Of a stretch of 33,953 nucleotides of DNA, positions 33,521 to 33,953 are shown in pieces (within the stretch, counting starts at the first letter, position 1; the number at the start of each line of letters is the position of its first letter). Made by a program: the position numbers and the translations under genes. Source of the stretch: Ichthyophonus hoferi (Eukaryota; Opisthokonta; Ichthyosporea; Ichthyophonida; Ichthyophonidae). The stretch covers positions 52,899 through 86,851 of the forward strand of contig NAOQ01000287.1 in NCBI GenBank assembly GCA_002751075.1. Reading direction: 5' to 3'. The notes beneath the pieces are model-generated. The model saw only the letters and a list, made by a program, of their open reading frames with translations. It was not told the DNA's origin and ran no database searches.

Positions 33521-33953
33521 GTATGTGATGCCACTGCTGCCAAGGGCGCGTTGCAACGTTATATTTTTGTTTTATGCTTTATGTTTATATATGTGCTGAG
33601 AGTTGAGACGCATTTATTGAGCAAATAGGGGGTTCTCTCTATTTCACTCATACATATACCCACACCCACGTAAATATATTTACATTATATATTATTGCCC
33701 CGTATACATACAATTACACAGGCACAAATACTTTAACAGACGCCATAATTTATTCTTACACATACCCTACTTTCTTTCACCCTCTTATTCAACCCTTATT
33801 TTTATTACTCTCTTGCCTCCCCCCTTTATTTCCTCTCTTTTATCCTACACCATTACTTATAACTGCCAGCCCCCTAATACATACATACATACATACATAC
33901 ATACATACATACATACATACATACATACATACATACATACATACATACATACA
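33521..33953 (+). other. Start of intron 2 of the RME-8-like gene
   Basis: From the GTATGT donor to the edge of the window. It holds pyrimidine-rich DNA at about 33770-33850 and ends in a CATA microsatellite. No acceptor for the next exon is evident. Confidence 0.6.
33878..33953. repeat. Pure CATA microsatellite at the right edge
   Basis: About 19 uninterrupted ATAC/CATA units run to the end of the window, inside an intron of the RME-8-like gene. The purity suggests an actively mutating locus, and it may have limited assembly beyond. Confidence 0.97.

Noticed and set aside
1-33953. Transposons, viral copies and retroelements
   Set aside because: I saw no reverse transcriptase, transposase, integrase, capsid or long terminal repeats; the few inverted repeats are too short to define an element.

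Overview
The window looks like nuclear DNA from a eukaryote, most probably a fungus and perhaps an early-diverging, non-Dikarya one. It is AT-rich and has no operons. Genes are split by GT-AG introns from about 56 bases to over 1 kb, and spaces between genes reach about 4 kb. A Met4/CYS-3-like bZIP protein and a protein starting with half of a Zn2Cys6 binuclear cluster suggest fungi. An RME-8/DNAJC13-type protein, which budding yeast lacks, points away from that lineage. The organism call is inference; no ribosomal or mitochondrial marker is present.

Layout, left to right: (1) asf1, a histone H3-H4 chaperone, minus strand, exons between 2019 and 226, 3' end off the left edge; two E2F-like sites and a CCAAT box lie about 500 bases upstream. 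(2) A compact ankyrin-repeat gene, minus strand, 8806 to 5709, in which each of five repeats is one phase-0 exon, followed by an acidic exon and a short exon with a possible membrane anchor. (3) A 675-residue glutamine-rich bZIP transcription factor, plus strand, 13615 to 17440, in four phase-0 exons with the basic region and leucine zipper split by an intron. (4) A convergent minus-strand gene, 23078 to 19417, for a glutamine- and proline-rich protein with an incomplete Zn2Cys6 motif. Its long exon is interrupted by a 415-base N gap flanked by two identical 117-base copies. Collapsing them restores one frame and a protein of 779 residues. (5) A membrane-anchored alpha/beta hydrolase of 417 residues, plus strand, 26421 to 28745, in four exons. 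(6) The first two exons of an RME-8/DNAJC13-like endosomal J-protein, plus strand from 32840, running off the right edge.

The genes do not form an evident pathway. They look like ordinary single-copy nuclear genes placed side by side: two likely transcription factors, a chromatin chaperone, an endosomal co-chaperone, a lipase-like enzyme and an ankyrin protein. Intergenic DNA is AT-rich and mostly featureless, with microsatellites (CATA type, mainly intronic), a few inverted repeats and scattered CCAATCAT octamers. I saw no rRNA, tRNA, CRISPR array, recognisable transposon or viral element. I found no convincing new biological system. The most useful observations are the artefactual gap, the incomplete zinc cluster, the one-repeat-per-exon ankyrin gene and the E2F-like sites near asf1.
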